From the NCBI RefSeq assembly GCF_006346395.1, contig NZ_VDMS01000003.1, forward strand, positions 108,221 to 172,220: a DNA stretch of 64,000 nucleotides. Direction: 5' to 3'. Positions 55,823 to 64,000 of the stretch are shown here, piece by piece. Both the position numbers and the translations under genes were made by a program. Below the pieces are notes generated by a model that ran no database searches, had not been told where the DNA came from, and saw only the letters and a list, made by a program, of their open reading frames with translations. Within the stretch, counting starts at the first letter, position 1, and each line of letters begins with the position of its first letter. Source of the DNA: Nocardioides plantarum. Lineage in GTDB: Bacteria; Actinomycetota; Actinomycetes; Propionibacteriales; Nocardioidaceae.

Positions 55823-56572
55823 TCACGATTTCGCCTCGGACCGATAGCGCCGAGCGAAGTTGCGCAGCAGGGTCATCGGGTGGGTGACCTCGACGGCGGC
55901 ACCGGCCGCCCGGAGGTCGTCGACCTCGGTCGGGTCGAAGTAGCCGTAGGTCGCGTAGGTCTCGATGCGGGTGTGCAGGCCCGCCAGGTCGAGCTCGGGG
56001 TGGAACTGGGTGGCGTAGACGTGCTCGCCGACCCGGAACGCCTGCACGGGGCACGCGGCCGACGTGGCGAGCACGACGGCGTGGGCGGGTGGCCTGGTCA
56101 GGGCCTCCTTGTGCCCGCCGTACGCCGCGAAGTGGCGGGGCACGCCCGCCAGCAGCGGGTCGGCCAGGCCGGCCTCGGTCAGGTCGACCGCCATCGGGCC
56201 GACGGGCTCGGGATGGGAGCGGTCGACCAGTCCGCCCTGGTGGCTGCCGAGGGAGCCGATGCCGTAGCAGGCACCCAGGAACGGCGAGTCGGCCTCGACG
56301 ACGGCGTCGAGCACCCCCACCAGCGCCGCCTCGGCGCGGAGCTGGGCGGCCGACTTGTGCGCGGCGGGGTCGGACCAGGTGAACGAGCCGCCGCCGAGCA
56401 GGATCCCGGACCAGCGGGCGAGGCCTCCGGCGACGTCGCCGACGTCGTCGGTGCCCAGCAGCCGCCGCTCCACCTCGTGGAGCGGGAGGCCGAGGAAGCG
56501 GGCGAAGGCGGCGTGCTCGTCGTCGGCAGCCGCGCGCTCGGCCCGGATCGACAGCAGGAGGAAGGGTCTCAC
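55823..56572 (-). CDS. Class I glutamine amidotransferase
   Basis: A 249-residue GATase1-domain protein. The catalytic triad is complete: Cys102 in [12 protein letters not shown], His191 and Glu193 in QFHPELD. It is not fused to a synthetase, so it is either an amidase subunit with an unlinked partner or a stand-alone glutaminase-like enzyme; GuaA-like annotation is common but not established. The GTG is in a GTGA overlap with the trmI stop. Confidence 0.85.
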   Translation of the reverse strand: MRPFLLLSIRAERAAADDEHAAFARFLGLPLHEVERRLLGTDDVGDVAGGLARWSGILLGGGSFTWSDPAAHKSAAQLRAEAALVGVLDAVVEADSPFLGACYGIGSLGSHQGGLVDRSHPEPVGPMAVDLTEAGLADPLLAGVPRHFAAYGGHKEALTRPPAHAVVLATSAACPVQAFRVGEHVYATQFHPELDLAGLHTRIETYATYGYFDPTEVDDLRAAGAAVEVTHPMTLLRNFARRYRSEAKS

Positions 56573-57567
56573 TGCTCGTGCTGCTGCTCCGGCTGGTCGA
56601 CGAAGACGTCGGCCGGCAGGTCCGGGACGTCGAGCGGCCGCGGACCGGTGTAGTCGGGTCCGTAGGCACCGGCCGCGGGCCGGCGGGTCTTGCGCGGTGC
56701 CTGCTGGCCCGGCGCCATCCGGCGCGCGGTGACCAGGAACGCCGTGTGGCCGATCATCTTGTGCCCGGGGCGTACGGCGAGCCCCTCGACGTGCCAGTCG
56801 CGCACGAGCGACTCCCACGCCTGCGGCTCGGTGAAGCCGCCGTGCACCCGCACGGTCTCGGTGAAGCGCGAGAGCTGGGTGGTCGTCGCGACGTAGGCGC
56901 ACACGATGCCGCCGGGCCGCAGGGCGTCGGCCGCCGCGTCGAGGCACTCCCACGGGGCGAGCATGTCGAGGATGACGCGGTCGCAGCGCTCGCCCGACGC
57001 CGGCAGCTCGGTGGCCAGGTCGCCGAGCCGCAGGGTCCACGCGGGGTGGCCCTCGCCCTCGACGGTGCCGAAGAACTGGGTGACGTTCTGGCGCGCCACG
57101 TCGGCGAACTCCTCGCGGCGCTCGTAGGACGTCACCCGCCCGTGCGGCCCGACGGCGCGCAGCAGGGAGCACGTCAGCGCGCCCGACCCGACCCCCGCCT
57201 CGACGACGTCGGCGCCGGGGAAGATGTCGGCCATCGCGACGATCTGGGCGGCGTCCTTGGGATAGACCACGGCCGCGCCGCGAGGCATCGAGACGACGAA
57301 CTCGGAGAGCAGCGGACGGAACACGAGGTACTCGCCGCCGGTCGAGGCGGTCACGGTGAAGCCCTCCTCGCGCCCGATCATCTCGTCGTGCTCGACGTGG
57401 CCCCGGTTGGAGAAGAACCGCTTGCCCGGCTCGAGCGGCAGGTTGTGCTTGCGGCCCTTGGCGTCGAGCAGGCGCACCCACTCACCGGCGCGCAGCGGTC
57501 CGCGGTGCACCCCCGACCATGCCTCGGGGGGTACGTCGAGGGCCGGGTCCTGGTCGTCGTGGGGCAC
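56569..57567 (-). CDS. trmI: tRNA (adenine-58-N1)-methyltransferase TrmI
   Basis: A 332-residue SAM-dependent enzyme making m1A58 in the T-loop of tRNA. The SAM site is ADVVEAGVGSGALTCSLLRAVG, with CDRVILDMLAPWECL as the downstream motif and KMIGHTAFLVTARRM at the C-terminal barrel edge. A ~45-residue Pro/Gln-rich tail follows. M. tuberculosis Rv2118c is the nearest studied example and also lies beside mpa. TACGGT six bases before the GTG indicates a leaderless mRNA. Confidence 0.93.
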   Translation of the reverse strand: MPHDDQDPALDVPPEAWSGVHRGPLRAGEWVRLLDAKGRKHNLPLEPGKRFFSNRGHVEHDEMIGREEGFTVTASTGGEYLVFRPLLSEFVVSMPRGAAVVYPKDAAQIVAMADIFPGADVVEAGVGSGALTCSLLRAVGPHGRVTSYERREEFADVARQNVTQFFGTVEGEGHPAWTLRLGDLATELPASGERCDRVILDMLAPWECLDAAADALRPGGIVCAYVATTTQLSRFTETVRVHGGFTEPQAWESLVRDWHVEGLAVRPGHKMIGHTAFLVTARRMAPGQQAPRKTRRPAAGAYGPDYTGPRPLDVPDLPADVFVDQPEQQHEQ

Positions 57568-57585
57568 CGCGGAACCGTACCGGGG

Positions 57586-58548
57586 TCAGCGCGTCGGACC
57601 CATCTTCTCGAGGTCGGCGAGCGACAGCAGGCCGCGCGGGGTGCCGGCCGCGTCGACCAGCAGGTGGTCGTCGGGACGTCGTACGAGGGCGACGAGGACC
57701 TCGTCGGCGGTGGCGGCGTGGGGCAGCGTCGGAAGGCCGGACGAGACCTGGTGCGCCGGTACGCCGGGCACGAGCGGCCGGGCGAGGTCGGCGACCGCGA
57801 GGCCCTCGACGCGCACCCGCAACCGGTCGAAGCCGAGCTCGGCGGACGACGACAGCCACGCGAGCATGCCCAGGCCGAGGCAGATCGCCCAGACCGACGT
57901 GCTGGCCGTGGACCCGGTGACCGCGGCCGTCAGCACGGGGAGCACCACGAGCACGACACCGGTGGCCCGCCCGGTCCAGGCGGCGGCCAGCGCACCCCGG
58001 GCGCGGGACCCCGTGAGGTGCCAGGCGAGGGCGCGCACGAGCCGGCCGCCGTCGAGCGGCGGGCTCGGCACGAGGTCGAGGAGTCCGATCAGCAGGTTGG
58101 CGAGGACGACGGCCTCGAGGGCGAGCGCGAGCAGGCCGGCGTCGACCGTGAGCCGGGACCCCAGCGCGACCGCCCCGATGGCCAGCGACACCGCCGGTCC
58201 GGCGAACGCCGTGACCGCCTCCTCGCGCGGGCCCGCCGACTCGCCCGTCACCCGGGTCCGTCCGCCGGCGGCGGCCAGCACGATCGCCGGCACCTCGTGC
58301 CCGTGGCGTCGGGCCAGGACGGCGTGCGCCCCCTCGTGGACCAGCGCGGCGGCGTACACGAGGACGCCGACGCCGACCCCGGCCAGCAGGGACACCGGAC
58401 CGATCCCCGGCACGAGCGCGTCGGCGCGCGGGGCGAAGGCCACGGCGATCAGGGCCACCACGACCAGGCACGACGCCGACACCCGGATGTCGGTGCGCCC
58501 GACCCGGCCGACCCGCACGGCCCACGGCGACGCGGGGGTGAGGGGCAC
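57586..58548 (-). CDS. M50/site-2 protease family metalloprotease with CBS domain
   Basis: A 320-residue membrane protease. The zinc motif is HEGAH (71-75) in a membrane segment, and the second metal motif is LVPSPPLDGGRLV. About six hydrophobic segments precede a C-terminal CBS-like domain (LVALVRRPDDHLLVDAAGTPRG, then GLLSLADLEKM). The layout resembles mycobacterial Rip3. Substrates could include anti-sigma factors, by family analogy. TAGGCT six bases before the GTG suggests leaderless expression, divergent from the RecB-family gene. Confidence 0.88.
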   Translation of the reverse strand: MPLTPASPWAVRVGRVGRTDIRVSASCLVVVALIAVAFAPRADALVPGIGPVSLLAGVGVGVLVYAAALVHEGAHAVLARRHGHEVPAIVLAAAGGRTRVTGESAGPREEAVTAFAGPAVSLAIGAVALGSRLTVDAGLLALALEAVVLANLLIGLLDLVPSPPLDGGRLVRALAWHLTGSRARGALAAAWTGRATGVVLVVLPVLTAAVTGSTASTSVWAICLGLGMLAWLSSSAELGFDRLRVRVEGLAVADLARPLVPGVPAHQVSSGLPTLPHAATADEVLVALVRRPDDHLLVDAAGTPRGLLSLADLEKMGPTR

Positions 58549-58589
58549 AGGACGAGCCTAGTGTCGCCGGGCACACCTACGCTGGCGTC

Positions 58590-59501
58590 GTGGGCACCGA
58601 CCAGCAGGACGCGACCGTCGTGGCCGACGTGAGCCCGGCCGGGCCCGTCCCGACCGAGATCGACGGTGTCGAGGTCCTCGGGGCGCTGTCCCCCAGTCGG
58701 GCCGCCGACTTCCTCAGCTGCCCGCTGCTGTTCCGGTTCCGCACCGTCGACCGGTTGCCGGAGCCGCCGTCGGTCGACGCGATCCGGGGCACCGTGGTCC
58801 ACCAGGTCCTCGAGGACCTCTTCGACCTGCCCGCCGACCGGCGTACCCCCGACCAGGCCGAGGCGATGGTCCAGGCCGTCTGGGAGCAGGTCCTGGTCGA
58901 GGAGCCCGAGATCGGTCTGACCTTCGACGGCGTCGACGTGGTCGAGTGGCTGCTGTCGTGCCGCGAGTCCGTACGCCGCTACTTCGACCTCGAGGACCCG
59001 CGCCGGCTCGAGCCGGCCGAGCGTGAGGTCTACGTCGAGGCGCTGCTCGACTCCCGGCTGCTGCTGCGCGGCTACATCGACCGCGTCGACGTCGCGCCCG
59101 ACGGCGCGACCCGTCTGTCGGACTACAAGAGCGGAAAGGCCCCCCAGCAGGGGTTCGAGGCGCGCGCGATGTTCCAGCTGCGCTTCTACGCCCTGGTCCT
59201 GTGGCGCACCCGCGGCGTGGTCCCGACGGTCCTGCAGCTGCTCTACCTCGGTAGCACCGAGACCATCACCTACTCACCCGACGAGGCCGACCTGCTCGCC
59301 ACCGAGCGCAAGGTCGAGGCGGTCTGGCGCGCCATCAAGCACGCTGAGCAGACCGGCGACTACCAGCCCCACCGCAGCCCCCTGTGCGGCTGGTGCGCCC
59401 ACCAGTCGATCTGCCCGGCGTGGGGCGGCACTCCCCCGCCCCTGCCCGACCGGGCTCAGCCGGAGGAGCCCGAGCCGGCCGCCGTACCGCCCTCCGGATA
59501 G
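58590..59501 (+). CDS. RecB-family (PD-(D/E)XK, Fe-S) nuclease
   Basis: A 303-residue Cas4/RecB-like exonuclease. The nuclease residues lie in GTVVHQVLEDLF (His), GYIDRVDVAPDG (Asp) and LSDYKSGK (Asp-x-Lys). Four cysteines form a likely [4Fe-4S] cluster: Cys44 in FLSCPLLFRF, then Cys266, Cys269 and Cys275 in CGWCAHQSIC, the AddB/Cas4 arrangement. There is no helicase domain and no CRISPR nearby; the orthologous position in M. tuberculosis is Rv2119. TACGCT six bases before the GTG indicates a leaderless mRNA. Its 3' end overlaps the convergent ABC gene by 46 bases. Confidence 0.88.
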   Translation: MGTDQQDATVVADVSPAGPVPTEIDGVEVLGALSPSRAADFLSCPLLFRFRTVDRLPEPPSVDAIRGTVVHQVLEDLFDLPADRRTPDQAEAMVQAVWEQVLVEEPEIGLTFDGVDVVEWLLSCRESVRRYFDLEDPRRLEPAEREVYVEALLDSRLLLRGYIDRVDVAPDGATRLSDYKSGKAPQQGFEARAMFQLRFYALVLWRTRGVVPTVLQLLYLGSTETITYSPDEADLLATERKVEAVWRAIKHAEQTGDYQPHRSPLCGWCAHQSICPAWGGTPPPLPDRAQPEEPEPAAVPPSG

Positions 59502-60796
59502 AGCACGCACGCCACCTCGACGCCTCCGGCCGTGCGCAACGCGGGGTCGACACCGTCGTGGAAGTCGATGCGCACCTGGCGTCCGTCGGACTCCAGGGAC
59601 CGCACCCCGGTCCACATCGGCTCGTCGGGGTTCTCCGCCCGGATGCGCTCCATGAGGGCGAGCGTCTCGATCGGGTCGCCGGCCGTCATGGTGGCCGAGG
59701 TCTCGGGCCGGTCGAAGCGCTCGAGGTCGCCGACGAGCGACCGCTCGGCGTCGTAGTCGGCCGTCCGGCGGGTCCAGTGCTGCTCGAGGACCACCCGCAG
59801 GTCGCGCGACTCCCAGCCGCAGGAGGCGACGGCCTCGGCGCAGCGCGGGTGGAACGAGCAGCCCAGCGGCGGCTCGGCCGCGTCGGGGATCTCGCCACGC
59901 GGCAGGTCGCGCGGCACCGTCCGGGTCGGGTCGGGCTCGGGGATCGCCTTGAGCAGCGCCTTGGTGTAGGGATGGCGCGGGTTGGCGAAGATCTCGGCGG
60001 TCGGGCCGATCTCGACGATCCGCCCGAGGTACATGATCGCGATCCGGTCGCAGAAGTACTTCGCGCTCGCGAGGTCGTGGGTGATGTAGAGGTAGGACAG
60101 CCCCAGGTCGTTCTTGAGGTCGAGCATCAGCTGCAGGATCTTGGCGCGCACGCTCATGTCGAGCATCGAGATGGGCTCGTCGGCGACGAGCACCTCGGGA
60201 CCCAGGATGATCGCGCGGGCGATCACCGCCCGCTGCTTCTGGCCGCCGGACAGGTCCGAGGGGTACTTGTCGGCGAACCGCTCGACCGGCGCGAGACCCA
60301 CCTTCTCCAGGGCCTCGTGGACGCGACGGGTCAGCTCCTTGCCCTTGGCGATCTTGTGGATCACCAGCGGGTGTCCGACGGCCTCGGCGATCGTCATCGA
60401 CGGGTTGAGCGCCGCGCTCGGGTCCTGGAACACCATCTGCAGGTCGGTGCGCAGCTGGCGCAGCTCCTTGCCGCGCATCTCCGACACGGTCCGGGGACCC
60501 TCGGGTGCGTGGTAGACGATGCGGCCGTCGGTCGCCGGCACCAGCCCGAGGAGGGCCCGACCCAACGTGGTCTTGCCGGAGCCTGACTCACCGACCAGGC
60601 CGAGGACCTCGCCACGGTGCAGCGTGATGTCGATGCCGTCGAGCGCCTTGACCCGGCGCTGGCCGAGTCCGAGCACGCGCGAGAGCGCGCCACCCTGGAG
60701 CTGGAAGTGGACCTCGAGGTTGTCGGTCTCGATGATCGCCGCGGAGGCGGGCGCGCCCGGGGTGGTCGCCGCGGGGTCCTCAGGCTTCGTCAGCAC
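59456..60796 (-). CDS. Peptide/nickel-type ABC importer ATPase (DppF-like)
   Basis: A 446-residue ATPase, second of the pair in this importer. Walker A is GESGSGKT, the Q-loop VFQDPSAALNPSM, signature LSGGQKQRAV, Walker B VLVADEPISMLDMS. The C-terminus has the oligopeptide-type motif LGCSFHPRCAEAVASC with cysteines that can bind Fe-S. About 100 residues beyond that are unusual for DppF. The GTG lies 17 bases inside the preceding ATPase gene with AAGGAG seven bases upstream. Confidence 0.9.
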   Translation of the reverse strand: MLTKPEDPAATTPGAPASAAIIETDNLEVHFQLQGGALSRVLGLGQRRVKALDGIDITLHRGEVLGLVGESGSGKTTLGRALLGLVPATDGRIVYHAPEGPRTVSEMRGKELRQLRTDLQMVFQDPSAALNPSMTIAEAVGHPLVIHKIAKGKELTRRVHEALEKVGLAPVERFADKYPSDLSGGQKQRAVIARAIILGPEVLVADEPISMLDMSVRAKILQLMLDLKNDLGLSYLYITHDLASAKYFCDRIAIMYLGRIVEIGPTAEIFANPRHPYTKALLKAIPEPDPTRTVPRDLPRGEIPDAAEPPLGCSFHPRCAEAVASCGWESRDLRVVLEQHWTRRTADYDAERSLVGDLERFDRPETSATMTAGDPIETLALMERIRAENPDEPMWTGVRSLESDGRQVRIDFHDGVDPALRTAGGVEVACVLYPEGGTAAGSGSSG

Positions 60797-61853
60797 TGTC
60801 GATCTCCTTCGGCAGGGGCGCCTTCTCGGTCTCGGTCAGCGTGACGACCTCGTCGCGCACGTCGGCCGCCCAGCAGGTCACCCGGGTGCCCGACGGCAGC
60901 TCGCGGTCGACCGGCTCGCGGGTGGCGCAGATCTTCATGGCGTCGGGGCAGCGCGGGTGGAAGTGACAGCCCGGAGGCGGGTCGCTCAGGTCGGGCGGCG
61001 CGCCGTCGATGAAGTTCAGGCCGGTGGTCTTCAACGAGATCGTCGAGCGCAGCAGCTCGCGGGTGTAGCTGTGCCGCGGGTTGGCGAACACCTCGCGGGC
61101 AGGCCCGATCTCGACGATCCGACCGGCGTACATGACCGCGACGCGGTCGCAGGCCTCGGCGACGATGCCGAGGTTGTGGGTGATCAGCAGCAGGGACGTC
61201 TCGTAGGTCTGGCGCAGGTCGTGCAGGATCCGGATGATCTGCGCCTCGACCAGGACGTCGAGGGCGGTCGTCGGCTCGTCGGCCACGACGAACGCCGGTC
61301 GCAGCACCAGGGCCAACGCGATCATCAGCCGCTGGCGCATGCCGCCGGAGAACTCGTGCGGGTAGGCACGGAAGCGGGTCGGCGGGATGCCCATCACCCG
61401 GAGGGCCTCGAGCGAGCGCTCCTCGACCTCGGCCTTGCTGATGCCCTTCTCGTGGGTGCGCAGGGTCTCGGCGAAGTGGTCGGAGATGCGCATCAGCGGG
61501 TTGAGGCGGGTCAGCGGCTCCTGGAAGATCATCCCGAGGGAGCCGCCGCGCAGGGCGTACTGGTCCTTCTTGCCCAGCGAGAGCATGTCGTCGCCGCGGA
61601 ACCGCAGCTCGCCGTCGCGGGCCGAGCCGTCGGGGAGCAGTCCGAGCAGGCCACGACCCAGGGTCGACTTGCCGCAGCCGGACTCCCCCACCAGGCCGAG
61701 GATCTCGCCGGGGCGGATCACGAAGCTCACCCCGTCGACGGCGCGCACGGGGGCAGTCGGGCCGGCGTACCAGACCCGCAGGTCGTCGGCCTCGATCACG
61801 GGTCCGGCCGGGATGGCGCCGGTGCCGGGGTCGTCCACGAGCTCGGCCTTCAC
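60780..61853 (-). CDS. Peptide/nickel-type ABC importer ATPase (DppD-like)
   Basis: A 357-residue ATPase. Walker A is GESGCGKST, the Q-loop [13 protein letters not shown], signature [12 protein letters not shown], Walker [14 protein letters not shown]. The C-terminal oligopeptide motif is [16 protein letters not shown]. It starts with GTG in a GTGA overlap with the permease stop and AAGGAG eight bases upstream. With its partner it powers the two adjacent permeases. Confidence 0.92.
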   Translation of the reverse strand: MKAELVDDPGTGAIPAGPVIEADDLRVWYAGPTAPVRAVDGVSFVIRPGEILGLVGESGCGKSTLGRGLLGLLPDGSARDGELRFRGDDMLSLGKKDQYALRGGSLGMIFQEPLTRLNPLMRISDHFAETLRTHEKGISKAEVEERSLEALRVMGIPPTRFRAYPHEFSGGMRQRLMIALALVLRPAFVVADEPTTALDVLVEAQIIRILHDLRQTYETSLLLITHNLGIVAEACDRVAVMYAGRIVEIGPAREVFANPRHSYTRELLRSTISLKTTGLNFIDGAPPDLSDPPPGCHFHPRCPDAMKICATREPVDRELPSGTRVTCWAADVRDEVVTLTETEKAPLPKEIDSADEA

Positions 61854-62830
61854 GAGGTGGGCTCCTTCTTCTCGAGGGTGGGGTCGGCGCCGGCATCGGG
61901 GCGCGCGGCGGCCCCGTCGGCGTCGCGCGCCGGGAAGACCACCGGCTGGTGGCGCCGCCGCCGCAGGGCCGGGTTGACGGTCTCGTTGAGGCCCTCGCCG
62001 ACGAACGTCAGCGCGGTGATCAGCAGGATGATCGCCATCGCCGGGAAGAACGACGGCCACCAGACGCCACCCTGGGCGTAGGACAGGCCGACCTGGATGT
62101 CGTAGCCCCACTCGGCCGCCTCGGTCGGCTGGATGCCGAGCCCGAGGAACCCCAGCGCCGCGAGGGTGCCGAGCGCGTCGGCGGCGTTGAGCGTCGCGAT
62201 GACCGGCACCGACTGCACGACGTTGGCGAAGAGGTACTTGCGCATGATCGTGAACGGTCCGGCCCCGATGGCACGCGCCGCCTCGACGTAGGTCGCCTCG
62301 CGCGCCGAGACCGTCGTGTTGCGCACGACGCGGAAGTACTGGGGGATGTAGATCGCGGTCAGCGACAGGGCCGCCGAGATCACCCCGCCGCCGACCTGCT
62401 CCTTGAGCAGGAACGCGAACACGATGGCCAGGAGCAGCGACGGGAACGAGTAGAGGGCGTCCATGAGGAAGACCAGCAGCTTGTCGACCCGGCCGCCGAC
62501 GAACCCCGACACCAGGCCGAGGGGTACGCCGAGCACGCCGGCGAACAGCACCGACAGCACGATCACCTCCAGCGCCGTCCGCGAGCCCCAGACGACGCGC
62601 GAGAACACGTCGTAGAACTCGCCGTTGGTGCCGAAGAGGTAGTCGCCGCCGGGGTGGGCCACCTTGGGCAGCTTGACCCCGTCGACCCGGTTCTGGGCGA
62701 AGTCGTAGGGGGCGATCCACGGGGCGAACAGCGCGAACGCGACGAACACGGCCGTGATGACGAGACCGATCAGCAGCGCCCAGCGGCCGACGCCCTTGGT
62801 GTTCCAGATCGTGCGCCACAGGTTGCGCAT
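61850..62830 (-). CDS. Peptide/nickel-type ABC permease (DppC-like)
   Basis: A 326-residue inner-membrane permease. An N-terminal membrane segment and a periplasmic loop ([20 protein letters not shown]) precede the BPD transport domain with the coupling EAA-type motif [17 protein letters not shown]. About 30 charged residues form a cytoplasmic tail. The ATG is in an ATGA overlap with the DppB-like gene. Confidence 0.92.
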   Translation of the reverse strand: MRNLWRTIWNTKGVGRWALLIGLVITAVFVAFALFAPWIAPYDFAQNRVDGVKLPKVAHPGGDYLFGTNGEFYDVFSRVVWGSRTALEVIVLSVLFAGVLGVPLGLVSGFVGGRVDKLLVFLMDALYSFPSLLLAIVFAFLLKEQVGGGVISAALSLTAIYIPQYFRVVRNTTVSAREATYVEAARAIGAGPFTIMRKYLFANVVQSVPVIATLNAADALGTLAALGFLGLGIQPTEAAEWGYDIQVGLSYAQGGVWWPSFFPAMAIILLITALTFVGEGLNETVNPALRRRRHQPVVFPARDADGAAARPDAGADPTLEKKEPTS

Positions 62831-63867
62831 CAGTACCTCACCCTCGGGTCGACGATGGCGTTGACGACGTCGACGACGACGCTGGTCAGCACGACGATCA
62901 CCGCGAAGAAGGTGACGATGCCCTGCACCGCGATGTAGTCGCGCTCGCCGATGTACTTGAGCAGCTGGGTGCCGATCCCCGGCCAGCCGAAGGTGCTCTC
63001 GGTGAGCACGGCCCCCGACAGGGTCAGCGCGACCTGGAGCCCGATCACGGTGATCACCGGCACCAGCGCGTTGCGGAACGCGTGCTTGCGCACGACCCTG
63101 CCCTCGGGGATGCCACGCGCGCGGGCGGCCTCCACGTAGTCGCCCTGCAGCGCCTGGATGACGTTGATCCGGACCAGCCGCACGATGACCCCCGACAGCA
63201 GGATGCCGAGCGTCAGGCAGGGCAGCACGTGGTGCTTGAGCACGTCGGTGAAGGCCTCGGTGTCGCCGGCGATGAGGGTGTCGAGCAGGAAGATGTGGGT
63301 CTTGGTGTAGCTGTCCGAGGTCGCCAGGAGGAACGGGTCGGCGATGCCGTTGGTCGGCCAGGTCGGGTCGAGCTTGTTGACCAGCACCACCAGCAGGATG
63401 CCGACCCAGAACAGCGGGGCGGCATAGCTCACGACGCCGTAGAGGCGGATCCCGACGTCGAGCGGGGTGTCGCGGAACCGGCCGGCCAGGCGGCCGAGCG
63501 GCAGCCCGATGAGCAGGGCGATGAGGAACGCGCCGAGCGTGAGCGTCAGGGTGGCGCCGCCGAAGTCGCGGACGATGTGGAGCACCGGGGTGCCGGTGCG
63601 GAAGGTGTCGCCGAAGTCGAAGCGGGCGACGTCGCCGAGGTAGGACAGGTACTGCAGGAACAGGGGCTTGTCGAGACCGGCGGCCTCGCGGCGCTGCTGG
63701 AGGACGTCGGCGTCGAGCCGGTCGCCTCCAGCCGCGCTGACCGGGTCGCCGGGGGCGACCCGCAGCAGTAGGAAGACGACGCTCAGCAGGACCCAGATGA
63801 GCGGGATGACCAGCAGCAGGCGGGTGGCGATGTAGCGGGGCAGCGACCCGGAGGACGACGAGGCCAC
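62830..63867 (-). CDS. Peptide/nickel-type ABC permease (DppB-like)
   Basis: A 345-residue permease with six membrane segments. The N-terminus YIATRLLLVIPLIWVLL, the GDPV motif after segment 1 and the EAA loop QGDYVEAARARGIPEGRVV are typical of DppB. GTG 63867 is preferred because GAAGGAG lies just upstream and it places the first membrane segment near residue 12. An in-frame ATG at 63921 would add 18 residues. A substrate-binding protein is expected upstream, outside the window. Confidence 0.9.
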   Translation of the reverse strand: MASSSSGSLPRYIATRLLLVIPLIWVLLSVVFLLLRVAPGDPVSAAGGDRLDADVLQQRREAAGLDKPLFLQYLSYLGDVARFDFGDTFRTGTPVLHIVRDFGGATLTLTLGAFLIALLIGLPLGRLAGRFRDTPLDVGIRLYGVVSYAAPLFWVGILLVVLVNKLDPTWPTNGIADPFLLATSDSYTKTHIFLLDTLIAGDTEAFTDVLKHHVLPCLTLGILLSGVIVRLVRINVIQALQGDYVEAARARGIPEGRVVRKHAFRNALVPVITVIGLQVALTLSGAVLTESTFGWPGIGTQLLKYIGERDYIAVQGIVTFFAVIVVLTSVVVDVVNAIVDPRVRY

Positions 63868-63928
63868 GAGACTCCTTCGGGAGGGGCTGTGGGTGCGGGG
63901 GTGTGCGGGTGGGGCGGACATGCGAGCG

Positions 63929-64000
63929 GCGGGGGGGGGCCCCCGGGGGGGGCGCGACCCCCCCCGGGGGGGACAGGGGGTGGGGGGCCGGCCCCGAGAC
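63929..64000. other. G/C homopolymer tract at window end
   Basis: Runs of 7-10 G or C with almost no A or T, unlike any intergenic region in the window. It is probably low-quality sequence at a contig edge. The promoter and upstream gene of the ABC operon cannot be read here. Confidence 0.7.

Noticed and set aside
54004..55887. Long plus-strand frame opposite mpa
   Set aside because: The minus strand encodes an unmistakable Mpa with coiled coil, AAA+ motifs and C-terminal QYL; the opposite frame is an antisense shadow.

Overview
The window is high-G+C actinobacterial chromosome. It carries a complete Pup-proteasome locus (mpa, dop, pup, prcB, prcA, pafA, pafBC), RbpA, TatA/TatC next to HelY, and a polyprenol-phosphate mannose synthase beside Lnt. 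Gene content, GTG starts, many leaderless promoters and a lysine 2,3-/5,6-aminomutase cluster suggest a Nocardioides-like member of the Nocardioidaceae; the genus is inference. I see no rRNA, tRNA, CRISPR array, prophage or transposase.

Layout. 1-6.1 kb: a secreted seven-repeat choice-of-anchor-D protein, an SGNH-domain lipoprotein, and a divergent SDR reductase/XRE regulator pair. 6.4-12.7 kb: a catabolic cluster (Baeyer-Villiger monooxygenase, nitroreductase-family protein, AMP-dependent acyl ligase, TetR regulator, alpha-methylacyl-CoA racemase, small Cys-containing protein) with two matching 16-bp operators in its divergent promoter. 12.8-14.05 kb: an orphan RelA/SpoT-synthetase gene of clearly lower G+C. 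14.2-21.4 kb: argS, a DHFR-like protein, a UvrA-like ATPase with a WYL regulator, a DUF3072 protein, a 4 x 16 bp tandem repeat and a zinc alcohol dehydrogenase. 21.5-28.9 kb: an XRE-MurA fusion with a palindromic operator inside its promoter, GDPD, an MFS exporter, rbpA with a SigR-type promoter, fxsA, ppm and lnt.

29.3-34.7 kb: lysine catabolism. kamA diverges from an overlapping kdd-kamD-kamE-kal operon. The thiolase-like cleavage enzyme (Kce) that would link Kdd to Kal is absent from the window. 34.7-36.0 kb: a wHTH plus PD-(D/E)XK-like (AbiEi/DUF559-type) gene flanked by two nearly identical ~100-bp nested palindromes; this is the most unusual structure here. 36.0-42.5 kb: Lrp, a 5'-3' exonuclease, a membrane/NAD(P)-binding fusion, helY and a diacylglycerol kinase.

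42.5-58.5 kb, mostly minus strand: a short hypothetical, tatC, tatA, pafC, pafB, an FKBP lipoprotein, pafA, a NUDIX hydrolase, prcA, prcB, pup, dop, a PlsC-like acyltransferase, mpa, a glutamine amidotransferase, trmI and an M50 protease. This is the mycobacterial order with extra genes inserted. Palindromic REP-like repeats sit between dop and pup and between the acyltransferase and mpa. 58.6-63.9 kb: a RecB-family nuclease, then the two ATPases and two permeases of a peptide/nickel-type ABC importer. The last ~70 bp are G/C homopolymers and probably a contig-end artefact.

A recurring signal is a TANNNT box 6-7 nt before an ATG or GTG with no Shine-Dalgarno sequence (argS, pup, pafA, dop, trmI and others), indicating leaderless mRNAs. 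Genes inside operons instead use GTGA/ATGA overlaps and clear AGGAGG-like sites.
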